64,000 bases of DNA from Streptomyces canus (GCF_030815415.1 NZ_JAUSWW010000001.1:6572001-6636000); one strand, 5' to 3'; counted from the stretch's first letter, positions 24,345 through 34,838 are shown. Notes: generated by a model not told the origin, from the sequence alone. Numbers and translations: made by a program.

Positions 24345-24962
24345 GTGACGAATCTGATGCCCTCCGCCGCCGGCGAGCCTTCCATCGGTGGTGGCCTCGG
24401 CGACCAGGTCTACAACCGGCTGCTCAACGAGCGGATCATCTTCCTCGGCCAGCCGGTCGACGACGACATCGCGAACAAGATCACCGCACAGCTGCTGCTC
24501 CTTGCCGCGGACCCGGACAAGGACATCTACCTCTACATCAACAGCCCGGGCGGTTCGATCACGGCCGGCATGGCGATCTACGACACCATGCAGTACATCA
24601 AGAACGACGTGGTGACGATCGCCATGGGCCTCGCCGCCTCCATGGGCCAGTTCCTGCTCAGCGCCGGCACCCCCGGCAAGCGCTTCGCGCTGCCGAACGC
24701 CGAGATCCTGATCCACCAGCCGTCCGCCGGCCTCGCCGGCTCGGCCTCGGACATCAAAATCCACGCCGAGCGGCTGCTGCACACCAAGAAGCGCATGGCG
24801 GAACTGACCTCCCGGCACACCGGTCAGTCGTTCGAGGAGATCACCCGCGCCTCCGACCGCGACCGCTGGTTCGACGCCGATGAGGCCAAGGAGTACGGCC
24901 TCATCGACGAGGTCATCACCACGGCCGCCAACATGCCGGGCGGCGGCGGCACCGGGGCCTGA
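24345..24962 (+). CDS. clpP1: ATP-dependent Clp protease proteolytic subunit 1
   Basis: 205 residues. Serine peptidase subunit of the Clp protease, working with ClpX/ClpC ATPases in cytoplasmic proteolysis. Catalytic Ser ~99 in GLAASMGQ, His ~124 in ILIHQPSA, and Asp in the ASDRDRWF region. The oxyanion segment YINSPGGSITAG is present. GTG 24345 (MTNLMPSA) is used; ATG four codons later is an alternative. It is 51 bases upstream of clpP2, the classic actinobacterial P1P2 operon; in S. lividans this pair controls differentiation. Probably ClgR-activated. Confidence 0.96.
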   Translation: MTNLMPSAAGEPSIGGGLGDQVYNRLLNERIIFLGQPVDDDIANKITAQLLLLAADPDKDIYLYINSPGGSITAGMAIYDTMQYIKNDVVTIAMGLAASMGQFLLSAGTPGKRFALPNAEILIHQPSAGLAGSASDIKIHAERLLHTKKRMAELTSRHTGQSFEEITRASDRDRWFDADEAKEYGLIDEVITTAANMPGGGGTGA

Positions 24963-25013
24963 GACCCCCCTGCAAGCCCCCAGCCGACCGCCTCAGCCTC
25001 TAGGAGACAGAAA

Positions 25014-25694
25014 GTGAACGACCACCCCGGCAGCGGCCTGTACGACCGCACGCGCGCCGAGTACACGGGCCCCTCCGCGGAGTCCCGCTACGTCATCCCG
25101 CGCTTCGTCGAGCGCACCTCGCAGGGCGTCCGTGAGTACGACCCGTACGCGAAGCTGTTCGAAGAGCGCGTGATCTTCCTCGGCGTCCAGATCGACGACG
25201 CCTCCGCCAACGACGTCATGGCGCAGCTGCTGTGCCTGGAGTCGATGGACCCGGACCGTGACATCTCGGTCTACATCAACAGCCCCGGCGGCTCCTTCAC
25301 CGCGCTGACGGCGATCTACGACACGATGCAGTTCGTGAAGCCGGACGTCCAGACGGTCTGCATGGGCCAGGCGGCCTCCGCCGCGGCCATCCTGCTGGCC
25401 GCCGGTACGCCGGGCAAGCGCATGGCGCTGCCGAACGCCCGTGTGCTGATCCACCAGCCCTACAGCGAGACCGGTCGCGGTCAGGTCTCCGACCTGGAGA
25501 TCGCCGCCAACGAAATCCTCCGGATGCGCGCGCAGCTGGAGGAGATGCTGGCCAAGCACTCGACCACGCCGATCGAGAAGATCCGCGAGGACATCGAGCG
25601 CGACAAGATCCTCACGGCCGAGGAGGCGCTCTCCTACGGTCTGATCGACCAGATCATCTCCACTCGGAAGATGAACAACGCATCCGTCCGCTAG
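25014..25694 (+). CDS. clpP2: ATP-dependent Clp protease proteolytic subunit 2
   Basis: 226 residues. Partner of ClpP1 in the hetero-tetradecameric Clp core. Catalytic Ser ~122 in MGQAASAAA, His ~147 in VLIHQPYS, and Asp in IERDKIL. The N-terminal ~20 residues before RYVIPRFVE are longer than in the Escherichia enzyme and are likely a propeptide removed by processing. GTG 25014 follows AGGAGACAGAAA. Cotranscribed with clpP1. Confidence 0.96.
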   Translation: MNDHPGSGLYDRTRAEYTGPSAESRYVIPRFVERTSQGVREYDPYAKLFEERVIFLGVQIDDASANDVMAQLLCLESMDPDRDISVYINSPGGSFTALTAIYDTMQFVKPDVQTVCMGQAASAAAILLAAGTPGKRMALPNARVLIHQPYSETGRGQVSDLEIAANEILRMRAQLEEMLAKHSTTPIEKIREDIERDKILTAEEALSYGLIDQIISTRKMNNASVR

Positions 25695-25737
25695 TCGGAG
25701 GCTGTATTGTCTGCCGCCCCTTGGTCCGGTTCGTGTG

Positions 25738-25760
25738 CTTTGACACGCTGCACGTCAAAG
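25738..25760. promoter_or_regulatory. Inverted repeat between clpP2 and clpX
   Basis: CTTTGAC / GTCAAAG, perfect 7-bp arms with a 9-base spacer, in the 178-base gap. No T-run follows. It may be an operator of a clpX promoter; a possible -10 (TAAGGC) with weak support lies near 25814. Confidence 0.4.
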
Positions 25761-25872
25761 TGAACCGCGCCAAGGGGGGCCCGAACGGGGGGCCCGGCAA
25801 GGTACCGTCGGAATAAGGCAGCACCAGGAGCCGCTGGACCTAGGCGTCTCCCAGGCGAAGGGGAAGCACACC

Positions 25873-27162
<1,290 letters not shown>

Positions 27163-27185
27163 CCGCCGCCGCGCACAAGGACGAA

Positions 27186-27221
27186 CGAAGGGGCCCCGGT
27201 CAACCGACCGGGGCCCCTTCG
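27186..27221. terminator. Bidirectional terminator, clpX / downstream gene
   Basis: Perfect 16-bp stem CGAAGGGGCCCCGGTC/GACCGGGGCCCCTTCG with loop AACC, lying between the convergent clpX and the membrane protein gene. Confidence 0.85.
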
Positions 27222-27234
27222 CAGTTCAGCGACG

Positions 27235-28176
27235 TCAGGCCTTGACGCGGACTTCCTTGCGGAGCTTCGCCGTCATCTCGGCCGCCTCCGCGGGGGCCGT
27301 GGCCTTGCCGGCGGCGATGTCCGAGTACTCCATGGGCATCACGAAGCCGAGCGTGCTGTGGTCACCCCAGACGCAGTACGTGACCTTCATTTCCTTGGCC
27401 ATGCCGGCCGTCGTCTCGTCGGAGTTGTCGATCTTGGCGCCCTGGCACTTCAGGATCGCGCCCTCCAGCGAACTGGGCTTGTACTCCTTCGCGCTGCCCT
27501 CGAAGGTGACGTTCTCCTCGCCGGCGTCCTTCTTCATGAAGGCGAAGAAGCCGTCGACGGCCTTCTCGGGGTCGTCGATCGTGCCGTAGACGCCGCCGAA
27601 CGTCAGCATCTTGCCGCCCAACGGGTTGCTCTCGTCGGCGACCTCGTAGTTGGCGCTGACATCCTTGGCGCCCTTGACACCCCACGACTCGGCGTCCTTG
27701 AGGTCTTCCTTGGTCATGCTGTCGCTGTCGCCGTCGGACTTCTTGTACTCGGTGAGTACGGTGCCCGGAGTCGTCAGCTTGTGCGCCCCGTCGTCCGCGA
27801 TGTCCGACCCGCCTCCGCCGCCACCCCCGCCGCCGAGGGCGAAGGCCGCGCCCACGGCGATCGCGGCGACGACCGCCACCGAGCCGAGGATGATGGCCAG
27901 CTTCTTCTTGCCGCCACCGCCCGGAACCGGCGGCATCGGGGCCGTGTAGGGCTGCTGACCGTACGGCTGCTGCCCGTACGGCGGGGTCTGCGGCGGGACG
28001 CCGCCCTGCTGCTGCGGGTAGCCGTACCCCGGCTGCTGGGGCTGAGCGGGCTGTTGGGGGTAGCCGTAGCCGGGCTGGGGGGCCTGCGGCGGCTGCTGGC
28101 CGTACGGGCCCGGCTGACCGTACGGACCGGGCTGCTGGGGCTGCCCGCCGTACGGGCCCGGCTGGTTGTGACTCAT
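27235..28176 (-). CDS. Membrane-anchored protein with Pro/Gln/Gly/Tyr-rich N-terminus
   Basis: 313 residues. Residues 1-100 are made of PGPYGQQP-type repeats, a disordered cytoplasmic region. A membrane helix follows KKKLAIILGSVAVVAAIAVG (~103-125), a Gly-only stretch of nine, and an extracellular domain of ~180 residues with two Cys (LKCQGAKI, VTYCVWGD) likely to form a disulfide. No known enzyme motif. ATG 28176 has GGAGGGGAA upstream; the open frame further 5' to 28257 lacks coding character. The architecture is common in actinobacteria and often regulatory or envelope-related, but the function is unknown. Confidence 0.85.
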   Translation of the reverse strand: MSHNQPGPYGGQPQQPGPYGQPGPYGQQPPQAPQPGYGYPQQPAQPQQPGYGYPQQQGGVPPQTPPYGQQPYGQQPYTAPMPPVPGGGGKKKLAIILGSVAVVAAIAVGAAFALGGGGGGGGGSDIADDGAHKLTTPGTVLTEYKKSDGDSDSMTKEDLKDAESWGVKGAKDVSANYEVADESNPLGGKMLTFGGVYGTIDDPEKAVDGFFAFMKKDAGEENVTFEGSAKEYKPSSLEGAILKCQGAKIDNSDETTAGMAKEMKVTYCVWGDHSTLGFVMPMEYSDIAAGKATAPAEAAEMTAKLRKEVRVKA

Positions 28177-28300
28177 TACTGGGTTCCCCTCCAGATGCTT
28201 ATGCGTTCCGAACATCCTGGCGCAGGCACCGGCGATGCATTGCATCGGGGGCCTCACCGTTACAGAACAAAGCCGTTTCGGGACACGCCCGCGACACCCC

Positions 28301-28315
28301 TAAACTGACCCCGTG
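28301..28315 (+). promoter_or_regulatory. -10 element and leaderless start of valS
   Basis: TAAACT (28301-28306) ends six bases before the GTG start, leaving no room for a ribosome-binding site. The string CTGACCCCGTGA is repeated exactly before folC (31125-31136). Suggests a leaderless mRNA. Confidence 0.5.
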
Positions 28316-30937
28316 ACCGAGAACGCTCAGCAGCAGCCATCAGCGCCCGACACCGAACTGCCGACCCAGTACGCGCCGGCCGACGTAGAGGGCCCGCTGT
28401 ACGAGCGCTGGGTGGAGCGGGGTTACTTCGAGGCGGACGAGAAGAGCGACAAGCCGCCGTACACCATCGTCATCCCGCCGCCGAACGTCACCGGCAGCCT
28501 GCACCTCGGGCACGCCTTCGAGCACACGCTCATCGACGCCCTCACGCGTCGCAAGCGCATGCAGGGCTTCGAGACGCTGTGGCAGCCCGGCATGGACCAC
28601 GCCGGCATCGCCACCCAGAACGTCGTCGAGCGCGAGCTGGGGAAGGAAGGCAAGTCCCGGCACGACCTCGGCCGTGAGGCCTTCGTCGAGCGGGTCTGGC
28701 AGTGGAAGGGCGAGTCCGGCGGACAGATCTCCGGGCAGATGCGTCGCCTCGGCGACGCCGTCGCCTGGTCGCGTGAGCGCTTCACGATGGACGAGGGGCT
28801 GTCGCAGGCCGTCCAGACCATCTTCAAGCGGCTCTACGACGACGAGCTGATCTACCGCGCCGAGCGCATCATCAACTGGTGCCCCCGCTGTCTGACCGCG
28901 ATCTCCGACATCGAGGTCGAGTACCAGGACGACGACGGCGAGCTCGTCTCCATCAAGTACGGCGAGGGCGACGAGACGCTCGTCGTCGCCACCACCCGCG
29001 CCGAGACCATGCTCGGTGACACGGCCGTCGCCGTTCACCCGGACGACGAGCGGTACAAGCACCTCGTCGGCAAGCTCATCAAGCTGCCGCTCACCGAGCG
29101 CTCCATCCCCGTCGTCGCCGACACCCACGTCGACCCCGAGTTCGGCACCGGCGCGGTCAAGGTCACCCCGGCCCACGACCCGAACGACTTCGAGATCGGC
29201 CAGCGCCACGACCTGCCGGCCATCACGATCATGGACGAGCACGCCGTGATCACGGCCCACGGCCCCTTCCAGGGCCAGGACCGCCTCGAGGCCCGTTCCG
29301 CCATCGTCGCCGCCCTGCGCGCCGAGGGCCGGATCGTCGCCGAGAAGCGGCCCTACGTCCACTCCGTCGGCCACTGCTCGCGCTGCAAGACCACCATTGA
29401 GCCGCGGCTGTCCATGCAGTGGTGGGTCAAGGTCGGCCCGCTCGCGAAGGCCGCCGGTGACGCGGTCCGCGACGGCCGCGTCAAGATCCATCCGCAGGAG
29501 ATGGAGAAGCGGTACTTCGACTGGGTCGACAACCTCCACGACTGGTGCATCTCACGGCAGTTGTGGTGGGGCCACCGCATCCCCGTCTGGTACGGCCCGG
29601 ACGGCGAGGTCGCCTGCGTCGGACCCGACGAGGAGCCGCCCACCGGTGAGGGCTGGCGTCAGGACACCGACGTCCTCGACACCTGGTTCTCCTCCGGCCT
29701 GTGGCCCTTCTCGACCCTCGGCTGGCCCGAACAGACCCAGTCGCTCGCGAAGTTCTACCCGAACTCCGTCCTGGTCACCGGCTACGACATCCTCTTCTTC
29801 TGGGTCGCCCGGATGATGATGTTCGGCCTGTACGCGATGGACGGCACCCCGCCGTTCCACACCATCGCCCTGCACGGCATGGTCCGCGACCAGTTCGGCA
29901 AGAAGATGTCGAAGTCCTTCGGCAACGCGGTCAACCCGCTGGACTGGATGGACAAGTACGGCAGCGACGCCCTGCGCTTCACCCTCGCCCGTGGCGCCAA
30001 CCCCGGCGTCGACGTCCCGATCGGCGAGGACTGGGTCCAGGGCTCCCGCAACTTCGCCAACAAGATCTGGAACGCCACGCGCTTCGCGCTGATGAACGGC
30101 GCGACGGTGGACGGGCCCCTGCCGGACGAGTCGGCGATGTCGGCGACGGACCGCTGGATCCTCTCCCGGCTCAACTCCGTCGTCGCCGAAGTCGACGCGC
30201 TCTACGAGGACTACCAGTTCGCGAAGCTCTCCGACGCCCTCTTCCACTTCGCGTGGGACGAGGTCTTCGACTGGTACGTCGAGCTCTCCAAGACGACGTT
30301 CCAGGCGGGCGGCGAGCCGGCCGAGGTCAGCAAGCGCGTCCTGGGCGAGGTCCTCGACGTCACTCTCAGGCTGCTGCACCCGGTGGTCCCGTTCGTCACG
30401 GAGACCCTCTGGACCACCCTCACGGGCGGCGAGTCGGTCGTCATCGCGGACTGGCCCAAGGACAGCGGCTTCCGTGACACGGCCGCCGAGAAGGAGATCG
30501 AGACCCTCCAGTCCGTCATCACCGAGGTCCGCCGCTTCCGCGCCGACCAGGGTCTCCAGCCCGGCCAGCGCGTCCCGGCCCGCCTGACCCTCGACGGCAC
30601 GGCCCTGGCGCCCCACGAGGCCGCCATCCGCCAGCTCCTCCGGCTCCAGCCGGAGGGCGACGCCTTCACGGCCACGGCGACCCTCCCGGTCTCCGGCGCC
30701 GAGGTCGCCCTCGACCTCTCCGGCACCATCGACGTCGCGGCGGAGCGCAAGCGCCTCGCCAAGGACCTCGCGGCCGCCGAGAAGGAAAAGGCCCAGGCCA
30801 CCGCCAAGCTCGGCAACGAGGCGTTCCTGGCCAAGGCCCCGGACAACGTGGTGGACAAGATCCGCGGCCGCCTGGCAAAGGCGGGCGAGGACATCGCCCG
30901 CATCCAGTCCCAGCTGGACCGCCTGCCGCAGGCGTAG
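28313..30937 (+). CDS. valS: Valyl-tRNA synthetase
   Basis: 874 residues. Class I aminoacyl-tRNA synthetase charging tRNA-Val. Motifs: TIVIPPPNVTGSLHLGHAFE (HIGH variant HLGH, ~residues 54-70), editing domain with TTRAETMLGDTAV, zinc-like site YVHSVGHCSRCKT, WWVK, KMSKSFGN (~residue 538), and the C-terminal coiled-coil arm (AERKRLAKDLAAAEKEKAQA) typical of ValRS. GTG 28313 without a ribosome-binding site; see the -10 element. Between the membrane protein (divergent) and folC, the usual Streptomyces order. Confidence 0.98.
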   Translation: MTENAQQQPSAPDTELPTQYAPADVEGPLYERWVERGYFEADEKSDKPPYTIVIPPPNVTGSLHLGHAFEHTLIDALTRRKRMQGFETLWQPGMDHAGIATQNVVERELGKEGKSRHDLGREAFVERVWQWKGESGGQISGQMRRLGDAVAWSRERFTMDEGLSQAVQTIFKRLYDDELIYRAERIINWCPRCLTAISDIEVEYQDDDGELVSIKYGEGDETLVVATTRAETMLGDTAVAVHPDDERYKHLVGKLIKLPLTERSIPVVADTHVDPEFGTGAVKVTPAHDPNDFEIGQRHDLPAITIMDEHAVITAHGPFQGQDRLEARSAIVAALRAEGRIVAEKRPYVHSVGHCSRCKTTIEPRLSMQWWVKVGPLAKAAGDAVRDGRVKIHPQEMEKRYFDWVDNLHDWCISRQLWWGHRIPVWYGPDGEVACVGPDEEPPTGEGWRQDTDVLDTWFSSGLWPFSTLGWPEQTQSLAKFYPNSVLVTGYDILFFWVARMMMFGLYAMDGTPPFHTIALHGMVRDQFGKKMSKSFGNAVNPLDWMDKYGSDALRFTLARGANPGVDVPIGEDWVQGSRNFANKIWNATRFALMNGATVDGPLPDESAMSATDRWILSRLNSVVAEVDALYEDYQFAKLSDALFHFAWDEVFDWYVELSKTTFQAGGEPAEVSKRVLGEVLDVTLRLLHPVVPFVTETLWTTLTGGESVVIADWPKDSGFRDTAAEKEIETLQSVITEVRRFRADQGLQPGQRVPARLTLDGTALAPHEAAIRQLLRLQPEGDAFTATATLPVSGAEVALDLSGTIDVAAERKRLAKDLAAAEKEKAQATAKLGNEAFLAKAPDNVVDKIRGRLAKAGEDIARIQSQLDRLPQA

Positions 30938-30948
30938 GCAGTTTGTAC

Positions 30949-30995
30949 GGCGCGAGGGGCCCCGGAGTCTTCAAGACTCCGGGGCCCCTCGCGCC
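30949..30995. terminator. Long GC-rich hairpin after valS
   Basis: Perfect 21-bp stem (30949-30969 with 30975-30995), loop TTCAA. No T-run follows, so it would be a non-canonical Streptomyces-type terminator. Confidence 0.75.
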
Positions 30996-30998
30996 GTC

Positions 30999-31080
30999 AG
31001 GGGCGCGGGGCTGTATCGATGTGCGGCTCCGCCGCGTGGGCGCGACCAGCCACCTGCGGCCCGCAGACGCCGTAAACGAC
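30999..31080. repeat. Streptomyces interspersed repeat between valS and folC
   Basis: The stretch with GGGGCTGTATCGATGTGCGG and GTGGGCGCGACCAGCCAC matches a repeat family I recall from many streptomycete intergenic regions. Copies vary at a few positions. Confidence 0.6.
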
Positions 31081-31121
31081 CAGCCACCCCACTCCATAGG
31101 CACTCTCTAGGTCCCCCTCCG

Positions 31122-31136
31122 TAGACTGACCCCGTG
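31122..31136 (+). promoter_or_regulatory. -10 element and leaderless start of folC
   Basis: TAGACT (31122-31127) ends six bases before GTG 31134. From CTGACCCCGTGA onward it is identical to the valS start. Confidence 0.5.
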
Positions 31137-32618
31137 AGTGACAGCGACCCCTTCGACGAGATCATCGACGCCGAGACAGACCGCGACCCCGACCTCGCGG
31201 TCATCGAGGCCGGCAGCCGCACCCTGCGCACCCAGGGAGGCCCGCCGGAGGCCGACGTGCCGACGCGCCCCCAGGACCCCGAGGTCGACAAGGCGCTGCG
31301 CGAGGTCGAGGCGGAACTCGCCACGCGCTGGGGCGAGACCAAGCTCGAGCCCTCCGTCAGCCGTATCGCCGCGCTCATGGACGTCCTGGGCGAGCCGCAG
31401 CGGTCGTACCCCTCGATCCACATCACCGGGACGAACGGCAAGACCTCCACCGCCCGCATGATCGAGGCCCTCCTCGGCGCCTTCGAACTGCGCACCGGCA
31501 GGTACACCAGCCCCCATGTGCAGTCGGTCACCGAGCGCATCAGCCTCGACGGGGCGCCGATCTCCGCCGAGCGCTTCATCGAGACGTACGAGGACATCAA
31601 GCCGTACATCGAGATGGTGGACGCGCAGCAGGAGTACCGGCTGTCGTTCTTCGAGGTGCTGACCGGCATGGCGTACGCCGCCTTCGCCGACGCGCCCGTG
31701 GACGTGGCCGTCGTCGAGGTCGGGATGGGCGGCACCTGGGACGCGACCAACGTCATCGACGGTGACGTCGCCGTCGTGACCCCCATCGACCTGGACCACA
31801 CCGACCGGCTCGGCGAGACTCCCGGCGAGATCGCCAAGGAGAAGGCCGGCGTCGTCAAGCAGGACGCGACCGTCATCCTGGCGCAGCAGCCGGTCGACGC
31901 CGCGCAGGTGCTGCTGAAGAAGGCCGTCGAGGTCGACGCCACCGTGGCCCGTGAGGGGCTGGAGTTCGGGGTCGTGGCACGGCAGGTGGCCGTCGGCGGA
32001 CAGCTGATCACCCTGCGCGGGCTCGGCGGGGAGTACGAGGAGGTCTACCTCCCGCTGCACGGCGCCTACCAGGCGCACAACGCCGCTGTGGCGCTCGCCG
32101 CCGTCGAGGGCTTCTTCGGTGTCGGCTCGCAGCGGCCCGAGCCGCTCGACATCGACACCGTCCGCAAGGCGTTCGCGGCCGTGACCTCGCCGGGGCGGCT
32201 GGAGATCGTACGGCGCTCTCCCACCGTCGTGCTGGACGCCGCGCACAACCCGGCGGGCGCCCGGGCCACCGCCGAGGCGATCGGTGAGGCCTTCGACTTC
32301 AGCCGGCTGATCGGTGTGGTCGGGGCCAGTGGCGACAAGAACGTACGAGGTCTCCTGGAGGCCTTCGAGCCGGTCTTCGCGGAGATCGTGATCACCCAGA
32401 ACTCCAGTCACCGCGCCATGGACGCCGACGAGTTGGCCGCCATCGCCGTCGAGGTGTTCGGCGAGGAGCGCGTACAGGTCGAGCCGCGGCTGCCGGACGC
32501 GCTGGAGGCCGCGATCACCCTGTCCGAGGAGGAGGGCGAGTTCGCGGGCGCCGGCGTGCTCGTGACCGGTTCCGTCATCACCGTCGGCGAGGCCCGGCTG
32601 TTGCTGGGGAAGGGCTGA
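31134..32618 (+). CDS. folC: Folylpolyglutamate synthase / dihydrofolate synthase
   Basis: 494 residues. ATP-dependent ligase of the Mur family that adds glutamate to dihydropteroate and to reduced folates. P-loop IHITGTNGKTSTARMIEALL (~residues 98-117), RTGRYTSPHVQSVTERI, FFEVLTGMAYAAF, VEVGMGGTWDATNVID, LDHTDRLG and VLDAAHNPAGARAT. The first ~65 residues are an acidic extension, making the protein longer than the usual ~430-450. Followed ten bases later by the DUF4233 gene, a likely operon with ndk. Confidence 0.96.
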   Translation: MSDSDPFDEIIDAETDRDPDLAVIEAGSRTLRTQGGPPEADVPTRPQDPEVDKALREVEAELATRWGETKLEPSVSRIAALMDVLGEPQRSYPSIHITGTNGKTSTARMIEALLGAFELRTGRYTSPHVQSVTERISLDGAPISAERFIETYEDIKPYIEMVDAQQEYRLSFFEVLTGMAYAAFADAPVDVAVVEVGMGGTWDATNVIDGDVAVVTPIDLDHTDRLGETPGEIAKEKAGVVKQDATVILAQQPVDAAQVLLKKAVEVDATVAREGLEFGVVARQVAVGGQLITLRGLGGEYEEVYLPLHGAYQAHNAAVALAAVEGFFGVGSQRPEPLDIDTVRKAFAAVTSPGRLEIVRRSPTVVLDAAHNPAGARATAEAIGEAFDFSRLIGVVGASGDKNVRGLLEAFEPVFAEIVITQNSSHRAMDADELAAIAVEVFGEERVQVEPRLPDALEAAITLSEEEGEFAGAGVLVTGSVITVGEARLLLGKG

Positions 32619-32627
32619 ATCCCAAGA

Positions 32628-32984
32628 ATGCGTACTCTCTGTTCCTCGACCCTGATCGGCGAGTTCTTCATCATCGGCTTCGCCGGTCTGGTCGCGATGA
32701 AGGACGACGACCTGTCCACGGCCACGGTGTGGACGGTCAGCGGTATCGCCATGTTCCTGTGTCTGGCGCTGTGCGGTGTGATCACCCGGCCCGGCGGCGT
32801 CGCGCTCGGCTGGGTCCTGCAGATCGCCCTCATCGCCTCCGGGTTCGTGGTGCCGACGATGTTCTTCCTGGGCGTGGTCTTCGCGGCGCTCTGGTGGGCC
32901 TCGGTGCACTACGGGCGGAAGGTCGACGAGGCAAAGGCGAGGTTCGCCGCGCAGGCCGACTCCACTACACCTGACGCTGCGTGA
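32628..32984 (+). CDS. DUF4233 membrane protein
   Basis: 118 residues, four membrane segments: LIGEFFIIGFAGLVAM, VSGIAMFLCLALCGVI, GWVLQIALIASGFVVPTMFF and FLGVVFAALWWASVHYGRKV. The N-terminus MRTLCSSTLIGEFFIIGFAG is the DUF4233 pattern. It regularly sits between folC and ndk in actinobacteria; function unknown. ATG 32628 is nine bases after the folC stop, probably translated by coupling. Confidence 0.88.
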   Translation: MRTLCSSTLIGEFFIIGFAGLVAMKDDDLSTATVWTVSGIAMFLCLALCGVITRPGGVALGWVLQIALIASGFVVPTMFFLGVVFAALWWASVHYGRKVDEAKARFAAQADSTTPDAA

Positions 32985-33048
32985 CCGACGGGCGGACACG
33001 CCGGGTAACCTCATCACTCCGCACACTGTTGATCGCAAGGAGTCCCAC

Positions 33049-33465
33049 GTGAGCCAGCGCACCCTCGTCCTCCTCAAGCCCGACGCGGTCCGTCGTGGCC
33101 TGACCGGCGAGATCATCAGCCGTATCGAGCGCAAGGCCGGCTGGCAGATCACCGCGCTGGAGCTGCGCACCCTGGACCAGGACACGCTGGAGCAGCACTA
33201 CGGCGAGCACAAGGGCAAGCCCTTCTACGAGCCGCTGGTGGAGTTCATGGCCTCCGGCCCGGTCGTGGCGCTGATCGTCGAGGGCGAGCGGGTCATCGAG
33301 GGCGTGCGCGCGCTGGCCGGCCCCACCGACCCGATCGCCGCGGCCCCCGGCTCCATCCGCGGGGACTTCGGTGTGATCGTCCGGGAGAACCTGATCCACG
33401 CGAGCGACTCCGTCGAGTCGGCTGAGCGTGAAGTGAAGATCTTCTTCCCGGACCGTGTGGGCTGA
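33049..33465 (+). CDS. ndk: Nucleoside diphosphate kinase
   Basis: 138 residues. Transfers the gamma phosphate among nucleoside di- and triphosphates through a phospho-His. RTLVLLKPDAVRRGLTGEII at the start; active-site His in RENLIHASDS (~residue 117), where the commoner sequence is HGSD. Arg and Thr/Asn nucleotide-binding residues lie in GPTDPIAAAPGSIRGDFG. GTG 33049 is preceded by AAGGAG. TAACCT (33006-33011) is a possible -10 for a separate promoter. Confidence 0.97.
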   Translation: MSQRTLVLLKPDAVRRGLTGEIISRIERKAGWQITALELRTLDQDTLEQHYGEHKGKPFYEPLVEFMASGPVVALIVEGERVIEGVRALAGPTDPIAAAPGSIRGDFGVIVRENLIHASDSVESAEREVKIFFPDRVG

Positions 33466-33474
33466 CCGGGGTTG

Positions 33475-33511
33475 AAGGGGGGCGGGCGCCCCGCGCCCCT
33501 TAGGGAGTTTT
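33475..33511 (+). terminator. Terminator of ndk
   Basis: Stem AAGGGG-GGCGGG with CCCGCC-CCCCTT (one G-G mismatch, loop CGC), then AGGGAG and TTTT at 33508-33511. The rest of the 326-base gap to mreB (33512-33791) holds no gene; its last 90 bases probably contain the mre promoter (TACGAT at 33707-33712 is a possible -10). Confidence 0.7.
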
Positions 33512-33791
33512 CGTGGACGTTTCTGACGTGGCGTCAGCCTGATCTCCCATCTGACCTGGGGCGGCCGTGACTTTTCGGCCGTCCTTTGGCATATGCGCGC
33601 CGATCGGGGGAACGGGTGCCCCCGATGGGCCGTCTCCACAAGCGCGGTGGGGTTCCATCTGCTGACAATGGCGAAGACCCTCGCGCGGTGTTCGCGTAGG
33701 CGCCACTACGATGGAAGTCTTCACGTCACCGCACCCACTTCGCCAACCTGAAAAAGCCCTCAAAGCTCCCGGGAAGGCCAGACGAATCCTG

Positions 33792-34823
33792 ATGGGGAAC
33801 TCAATGTCGTTCATCGGCCGTGACATGGCTGTCGACCTCGGGACCGCCAACACGCTGGTGTACGTCAGGGGTCGCGGGATCGTACTCAACGAGCCGTCCG
33901 TCGTCGCGATCAACACCAACACCGGTGGCATCCTGGCGGTCGGATCCGAAGCGAAGAAGATGATCGGGCGCACGCCCGGCAACATCGTTGCCGTACGTCC
34001 GCTGAAGGACGGCGTCATCGCCGACTTCGAGATCACCGAGCGAATGCTCCGCTACTTCATTCTGAAGATCCACAAGCGGCGGTATCTCGCGAGGCCGCGC
34101 GTCGTCGTGTGTGTGCCCTCCGGCATCACCGGCGTCGAGCGCCGTGCCGTCATCGAGGCGTCGTCCCAGGCCGGGGCCCGCCAGGTGCACATCATCGAGG
34201 AGCCCATGGCGGCCGCCATCGGTTCCGGCCTGCCGGTCCACGAGGCCACGGGCAACATGGTGGTGGACATCGGCGGCGGCACGACGGAGGTCGCGGTCAT
34301 CTCGCTCGGCGGGATCGTCACCGCTCAGTCGATCCGCGTCGCGGGCGACGAACTGGACAACGCGATCATCCAGCACATCAAGAAGGAGTACTCGCTCCTC
34401 CTGGGTGAGCGGACGGCCGAGCAGATCAAGATCACGATCGGTTCGGCGTACGACCTCGACGCTGACGAGCACACCGAAATCCGCGGCCGGGACCTCGTCT
34501 CCGGGCTGCCCAAGACCGTCGTCATCTCGGCCGGCGAAGTCCGCAAGGCGATCGAGGAACCCGTCAACGCGATCGTGGACGCGGTCAAGACGACCCTCGA
34601 CAAGTGCCCGCCCGAGCTGTCCGGCGACATCATGGACCGCGGAATCGTTCTGACCGGCGGCGGCGCCCTGCTGCGCGGCCTCGACGAGCGGCTGCGGCGC
34701 GAGACCGGCATGCCGATCCACATCGCCGAGGACCCGCTGGACAGCGTGGCGCTCGGCTCCGGCAAGTGCGTGGAGGAGTTCGAGGCGCTCCAGCAGGTGC
34801 TGGACGCCCAGCCGCGCAGATGA
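33792..34823 (+). CDS. mreB: Rod-shape / spore-wall actin homologue MreB
   Basis: 343 residues. Bacterial actin; in Streptomyces it acts mainly in spore-wall assembly rather than hyphal tip growth. Phosphate-1 AVDLGTANTLVYV, phosphate-2 MVVDIGGGTTEVAVISLGG, adenosine motif RGIVLTGGGALLRGLDE, and VVVCVPSGITGVERRAV. ATG 33792 gives MGNSMSFIGRD; ATG 33804 (MSFIGRD) has GGGGAA at better spacing and is equally possible. The open frame upstream to 33711 is rejected. First gene of mreB-mreC-mreD-mrdA-rodA. Confidence 0.97.
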   Translation: MGNSMSFIGRDMAVDLGTANTLVYVRGRGIVLNEPSVVAINTNTGGILAVGSEAKKMIGRTPGNIVAVRPLKDGVIADFEITERMLRYFILKIHKRRYLARPRVVVCVPSGITGVERRAVIEASSQAGARQVHIIEEPMAAAIGSGLPVHEATGNMVVDIGGGTTEVAVISLGGIVTAQSIRVAGDELDNAIIQHIKKEYSLLLGERTAEQIKITIGSAYDLDADEHTEIRGRDLVSGLPKTVVISAGEVRKAIEEPVNAIVDAVKTTLDKCPPELSGDIMDRGIVLTGGGALLRGLDERLRRETGMPIHIAEDPLDSVALGSGKCVEEFEALQQVLDAQPRR

Positions 34824-34838
34824 CGTAACTCTTCGATT

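Noticed and set aside
33512..33791. A small gene between ndk and mreB, including an upstream extension of mreB from 33711
   Set aside because: Codon bias is absent before 33792 and the conserved MreB N-terminus begins there.
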